From: Saccharopolyspora_D taberi
GTDB lineage: Bacteria > Actinomycetota > Actinomycetes > Mycobacteriales > Pseudonocardiaceae
Assembly: GCF_039534165.1 (NCBI RefSeq)
Contig: NZ_BAAAUX010000016.1
Span: 248,001-312,000 of the forward strand
Reading direction: 5' to 3'
DNA: 64,000 nucleotides
In this document: positions 61,777 through 64,000 of the stretch, one piece after another
How positions within the stretch are numbered: the stretch's first letter is position 1
Layout of the letters: the number at the start of each line of letters is the position of its first letter
Notes under the pieces: generated by a model
What the model saw: the letters and a program-made list of their open reading frames with translations, nothing else
What the model was told of the DNA's origin: nothing
Database searches by the model: none
Position numbers and translations under genes: made by a program

Positions 61777-62426
61777 TCCACTGCAGCCAGCACCGTTCCG
61801 GGTTGGCGGCGCTGGCGGATGTGGCGGGTGAGGGCGCGGGCTCGTTTCGAGCCGATGCTGAGCTGTTGGCGGAGGGTGTCGGCGGAGATCGGACGTTGGT
61901 AGAGGTTCCAGTGTTCAGAGCCGAGCCGGCATGCCTCTTCGCGCAGGGGATCGTTGTCCTCGCCGTGCGATACCTCGGAGTCTGTGTCGGTGGTGTTGGC
62001 GCTGTGACCGGGCACGTTGTTCACGACCGTGCGGAACGTTGGCACATCCTTGGCCTTCTCGGGAGTCTCCAGTGTCTGGCTGGCCCCGCCCGGGGCCGCC
62101 GAATCCGGCTGCGCTGAGTCGGGCTCCTCGGCCTCGGGAATGATCCCATTCGTCGTCTCCGCGCGGCGGCGCTTGAGTGCCTGGTTGAGCAGTTCGACCG
62201 ACAGCAGCAGCGCCAGGGGAGGGCAGGCGGCCACGGCGATGGAGAAGGCGTTTAGCTCGGGGGCGGAGGCGATGTTGGCGCACAGCGAGAGCCCGATGCC
62301 GAGGGTGAACGACAGCCATGCCTTCCAGTGCCCGGTGGCGCTATACCGATGGCCGGCCTTCCACAGTTCGATGGTCGCCATCGTCAGCAACCCATCGACG
62401 ATGAGCGGCCAGAGCGTGGACGCCAC
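61773..62426 (-). CDS. DUF2637-like element protein, N-terminally truncated
   Basis: A 217-residue protein. It begins inside the DUF2637 domain with LWPLIVDGLLTMATIELW, the core phrase of AICE-associated DUF2637 membrane proteins. The first membrane helix of family members is missing. A second helix FTLGIGLSLCANIASAP and a third ALLLSVELLNQAL follow. The C-terminus is a polar region with a helix-turn-helix-like end (ADTLRQQLSIGSKRARAL). GTG 62426 follows GGGAG, with an in-frame TAG four codons upstream. It therefore looks like a truncation rescued by a local start. Confidence 0.65.
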   Translation of the reverse strand: MASTLWPLIVDGLLTMATIELWKAGHRYSATGHWKAWLSFTLGIGLSLCANIASAPELNAFSIAVAACPPLALLLSVELLNQALKRRRAETTNGIIPEAEEPDSAQPDSAAPGGASQTLETPEKAKDVPTFRTVVNNVPGHSANTTDTDSEVSHGEDNDPLREEACRLGSEHWNLYQRPISADTLRQQLSIGSKRARALTRHIRQRRQPGTVLAAVE

Positions 62427-62468
62427 CTCATCTCCCTACACAAAATATATCTCGTGGATTTCCGACGC

Positions 62469-62681
62469 GGGACACTAGCGGCACGGCCGCGCCTTCGTCC
62501 TCCAGCTGGCGCAGCGATGAAGCTCGTAGCCAGTGGAAAGACCAACAGGAAGATCGCGGCCGAACTCGTCATCGCAACCCGCACGGTGGATAGCCACGTC
62601 GAACACATCCTGACCAAACTCGGCTTCAACTCCCGCACGCAAATCGCTGCGCTCTTCGCCAAACAGGTGCCGGACTCATGA
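62469..62681 (+). pseudogene. LuxR-type HTH fragment
   Basis: The frame matches only the DNA-binding end of a LuxR-family regulator: VASGKTNRKIAAELVIATRTVDSHVEHILTKLGF and RTQIAALFA. No receiver, sensor or ATPase domain is attached. The first part of the frame (RRGTLAARPRLRPPAG) looks like a degraded LTPRE segment. The fragment is on the plus strand, facing away from the truncated DUF2637 gene. It marks a recombination scar. Confidence 0.75.
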
Positions 62682-62708
62682 TCGCTTCCGACGGAACGCT
62701 CGACCAAA

Positions 62709-63083
62709 ATGGCCACTCCGCACAGTCCCGCGCAGCCAGTGGTCAAACTCGTCGATGTCCACCCCGGTGGCTACGCCGAGCAGCAGCGCCGCCTGCTCAA
62801 CCAGGCGATCTTCCACGGCCTCGACATCGAGGACGAGGAGATCACCACGGCGATTTCCGTGAGCCCTTCGGGCAGCCCCATGCCCTCCAGCGCACGCGGG
62901 CCGCCAGGAGACAGCTACGAGATCGCACCGGTCATCCCACAACCCCGGAGCAGTAAGAAGGCCACCCGCAAAGCGGGTGGCGCATCCTCGTTCTCCGGCG
63001 TTGAGATCCTGCTCCAAGACCTCAACGCGGGCAGGGGTTCTAATAACAACCCCAACGTGGGGCGCCAGGGGATCGAACCCTGA
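62709..63083 (+). CDS. Hypothetical protein, 124 residues
   Basis: A 124-residue protein of unknown family. Strong third-position G/C over the first 75 codons suggests a real gene: QPVVKLVDVHPGGYAEQQRRLLNQAI, then DIEDEEITTAIS. The tail past residue 90 overlaps the tRNA-like remnant and loses codon bias, so the native stop may have been lost. Only a weak ribosome site precedes ATG 62709. The complementary frame on the minus strand (62676-63017) is judged a shadow. Confidence 0.4.
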   Translation: MATPHSPAQPVVKLVDVHPGGYAEQQRRLLNQAIFHGLDIEDEEITTAISVSPSGSPMPSSARGPPGDSYEIAPVIPQPRSSKKATRKAGGASSFSGVEILLQDLNAGRGSNNNPNVGRQGIEP

Positions 63084-63123
63084 ACCCCAGTCAAGTGCGG
63101 GGAGCCCATTGGTTGGGCCATCC
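63058..63123 (-). pseudogene. tRNA-like remnant
   Basis: On the minus strand the 66 bases from GGATG to CCCCA have a D-arm-like GCCC/GGGC hairpin, an imperfect anticodon-like arm (CCCCG / CTGGGG) and a good T-arm CAGGG-TTCGATC-CCCTG followed by GCGCCCC and A. There is no matching 5' acceptor strand. The anticodon loop would be CACTTGA, lacking U33. It reads as a decayed or chimeric tRNA, possibly an old attachment site. Confidence 0.45.
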
Positions 63124-63140
63124 TTGCATCGGATGCAATA
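63124..63140. promoter_or_regulatory. 15-bp palindrome, copy 1
   Basis: TTGCATCGGATGCAA is a 7+1+7 perfect dyad, followed by TA. A second near-identical copy occurs at 63326-63342. It directly abuts the tRNA-like remnant. Binding protein unknown. Confidence 0.5.
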
Positions 63141-63325
63141 TCACATGCGAACGCGCAGGTCAGCGCCGTGTCGCCCATCTCCGGGCCGCGACGTTCCAGG
63201 CTCTGGCCGAGCAACAACGCGGCACGTCCTCGTGCCGCATGCTGTAGCTGTTGCCGCAGGTCAGCAGGCCAATCCAGAGACAAACGACGACCTCCGTCAC
63301 GGCGCGACAAGGGGAGAGTTGGAGA

Positions 63326-63342
63326 TTGCATCGATTGCAATA
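63326..63342. promoter_or_regulatory. 15-bp palindrome, copy 2
   Basis: TTGCATCGATTGCAA, again followed by TA, lies 202 bases from copy 1. The two copies differ at only two central positions. Nearby is a pair of GCGTATC direct repeats (about 63366 and 63382). The region 63141-63438 holds no supported gene. Confidence 0.5.
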
Positions 63343-63438
63343 ATGCGCACTCTACTGGACAGCCTGCGTATCAAGTCCATGCGTATCGGGGCGTTGCAAG
63401 TCAGCGCTGGTCTGCAGTTGTGCGAAGTGGAAGCAGCC

Positions 63439-64000
63439 TCACTGCACCGCGGACTGAGCCGATGATGTGGCACTGACGACGGCGCTGCCACTTGCGAGCC
63501 GTCGGATCGTTTCGCGTGTGTGGCTGACCGTTGGCGGCTGGGTGTCGATCACAAGGTGTGTCGAGACGCCTTCGATGTAGGTGTTGATTGCCCGGGCCGC
63601 ATCCTCGGTGAAATGTCGCCGTAGCGCAGTCAGGCCGACATCGATCAGGTCGTGCGTGAACGGCCGGAACTCGGGGCGACGGGACGCGAGAGCGTAGAGC
63701 TCGTAGGAGATCACCCCGCCGGTCACGTCGCCCTGGAAGTCGTCATGGATGAGCGCGACGACCGCTTCGATCGCCGCCTCGGTTTCCAGCTCCTGGTCGA
63801 GGCGGGCACTCACCATGTCTCGAACACGCGCCGCGTACCGGCCGAACGCTTCGAGAAGAAGCTCGTCCATGCCGGAGAAGTGGTAGGTCATCGACCCCAG
63901 CGGCACGTCGCATCGTGCAGCAAGGACGCGGTGAGTCGTCCCCGCGACTCCATGTTCGGCGATGCATTCGAGGGCCGTGTCGATGATCCGGTCCCGACGG
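63439..64000 (-). CDS. TetR-family regulator, 5' end outside the window
   Basis: The frame is open to the right edge, so the first few residues are missing. The visible HTH reads DTALECIAEHGVAGTTHRVLAARCDVPLGSMTYHFSGMDELL, a standard TetR fold. The C-terminal ligand domain includes EAVVALIHDDFQGD and ISYELYALASRRPEFRPF. An ISYELY-type segment is seen in RutR/BetI-like relatives, without a firm subgroup. It lies beyond the mobile-element scar and faces it. Target unknown. Confidence 0.85.
   Translation of the reverse strand, partial: RRDRIIDTALECIAEHGVAGTTHRVLAARCDVPLGSMTYHFSGMDELLLEAFGRYAARVRDMVSARLDQELETEAAIEAVVALIHDDFQGDVTGGVISYELYALASRRPEFRPFTHDLIDVGLTALRRHFTEDAARAINTYIEGVSTHLVIDTQPPTVSHTRETIRRLASGSAVVSATSSAQSAVQ

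Larger units (their letters stand above)
58967..62450. mobile_element. Decayed integrative element (AICE-like remnant)
   Basis: This segment begins at the tRNA-Val 3' end and carries int (broken), an excisionase-like gene, two coupled unknown genes and a truncated DUF2637 gene, all on the minus strand. Base composition is lower in G/C than the flanks, especially 60830-61760. The order tRNA, int, xis, then DUF2637 matches actinomycete integrative and conjugative elements. No replication or FtsK-like transfer gene remains. A right-hand attachment duplicate of the tRNA end is not seen in the window, so the right border is a guess near the 62440 junction. Confidence 0.65.

Noticed and set aside
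62676..63017. Minus-strand 113-residue frame
   Set aside because: Opposite frame has better codon bias; no homology pattern visible.
62977..63465. 162-residue plus-strand frame across the tRNA-like region
   Set aside because: Composition is random-like and it runs through the tRNA-like remnant and both palindromes.
58895..64000. Right-hand attachment duplicate of the tRNA-Val 3' end
   Set aside because: No second copy of CCCAGTATCGCGC was found inside the window, so the element's right border stays unproven.

Overview
The window is high-GC DNA with strong G/C at third codon positions. GTG starts are frequent, and there is an XRE/DUF397 pair, a four-gene conservon (sensor-like ATPase, roadblock, DUF742, GTPase), an SsgA-family sporulation protein, F420-type and Methyltransf_19 enzymes, and a tRNA Gly-Cys-Val cluster. 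Together these point to a filamentous actinomycete, probably Pseudonocardiaceae (Saccharopolyspora-like). The genus is an inference. Genes at both window edges are cut.

Layout, left part. 1-10.2 kb: a cut sugar-binding protein, an orphan macrolide-type glycosyltransferase, a TRIC-type channel, a BCP peroxiredoxin, a beta-lactamase-fold protein, then an ABC sugar uptake operon (lipoprotein plus two permeases, no ATPase) ending in a TIM-barrel glycosidase. 10.4-18.8 kb: an XRE/DUF397 pair, a FadB2-like 3-hydroxyacyl-CoA dehydrogenase, a TetR regulator divergent from an oxidoreductase/hydrolase operon, a GNAT gene with an internal deletion, and a MarR-MFS-oxidoreductase cassette. 18.8-28.5 kb: a GntR regulator, a glutarate pair (CoA-transferase, glutaryl-CoA dehydrogenase), a secreted subtilase, an SDR, an amidase, an MFS exporter and a methyltransferase.

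Layout, right part. 28.6-40.3 kb: a NarL-type two-component system, a Gfo/Idh oxidoreductase, a small HTH protein and hydrolase, an FhuF-like iron-sulfur protein, an ABC-2 transporter, a VOC protein, a GH2 glycosidase and a DUF952-cupin fusion. 40.4-49.7 kb: a 2-hydroxyacid dehydrogenase, an MHS transporter, an LLM/zinc-ADH operon, Ppx/GppA, a small holin-like protein, an EspG-like protein, L-2-hydroxyglutarate oxidase and peptidase E. 50.0-56.5 kb: the conservon, then a flavin monooxygenase divergent from an indole (DMATS-type) prenyltransferase, which I read as a tryptophan-prenylation locus. 56.6-59.0 kb: a conserved core with tRNA-Val(CAC), a PGPGW membrane protein, an SsgB-like protein and tRNAs Gly, Cys and Val. 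59.0-63.4 kb: a decayed integrative element abutting tRNA-Val. Its integrase has lost the HxxR box, and truncated genes, a tRNA-like remnant and a repeated 17-bp palindrome lie to its right. A TetR gene runs off the right edge.

The most interesting points are the FMO/prenyltransferase pair beside a conservon, a recurring ACC-N4-GGT operator-like dyad in five intergenic sites, several apparently leaderless promoters, and the decayed integrative element with its coupled unknown genes.
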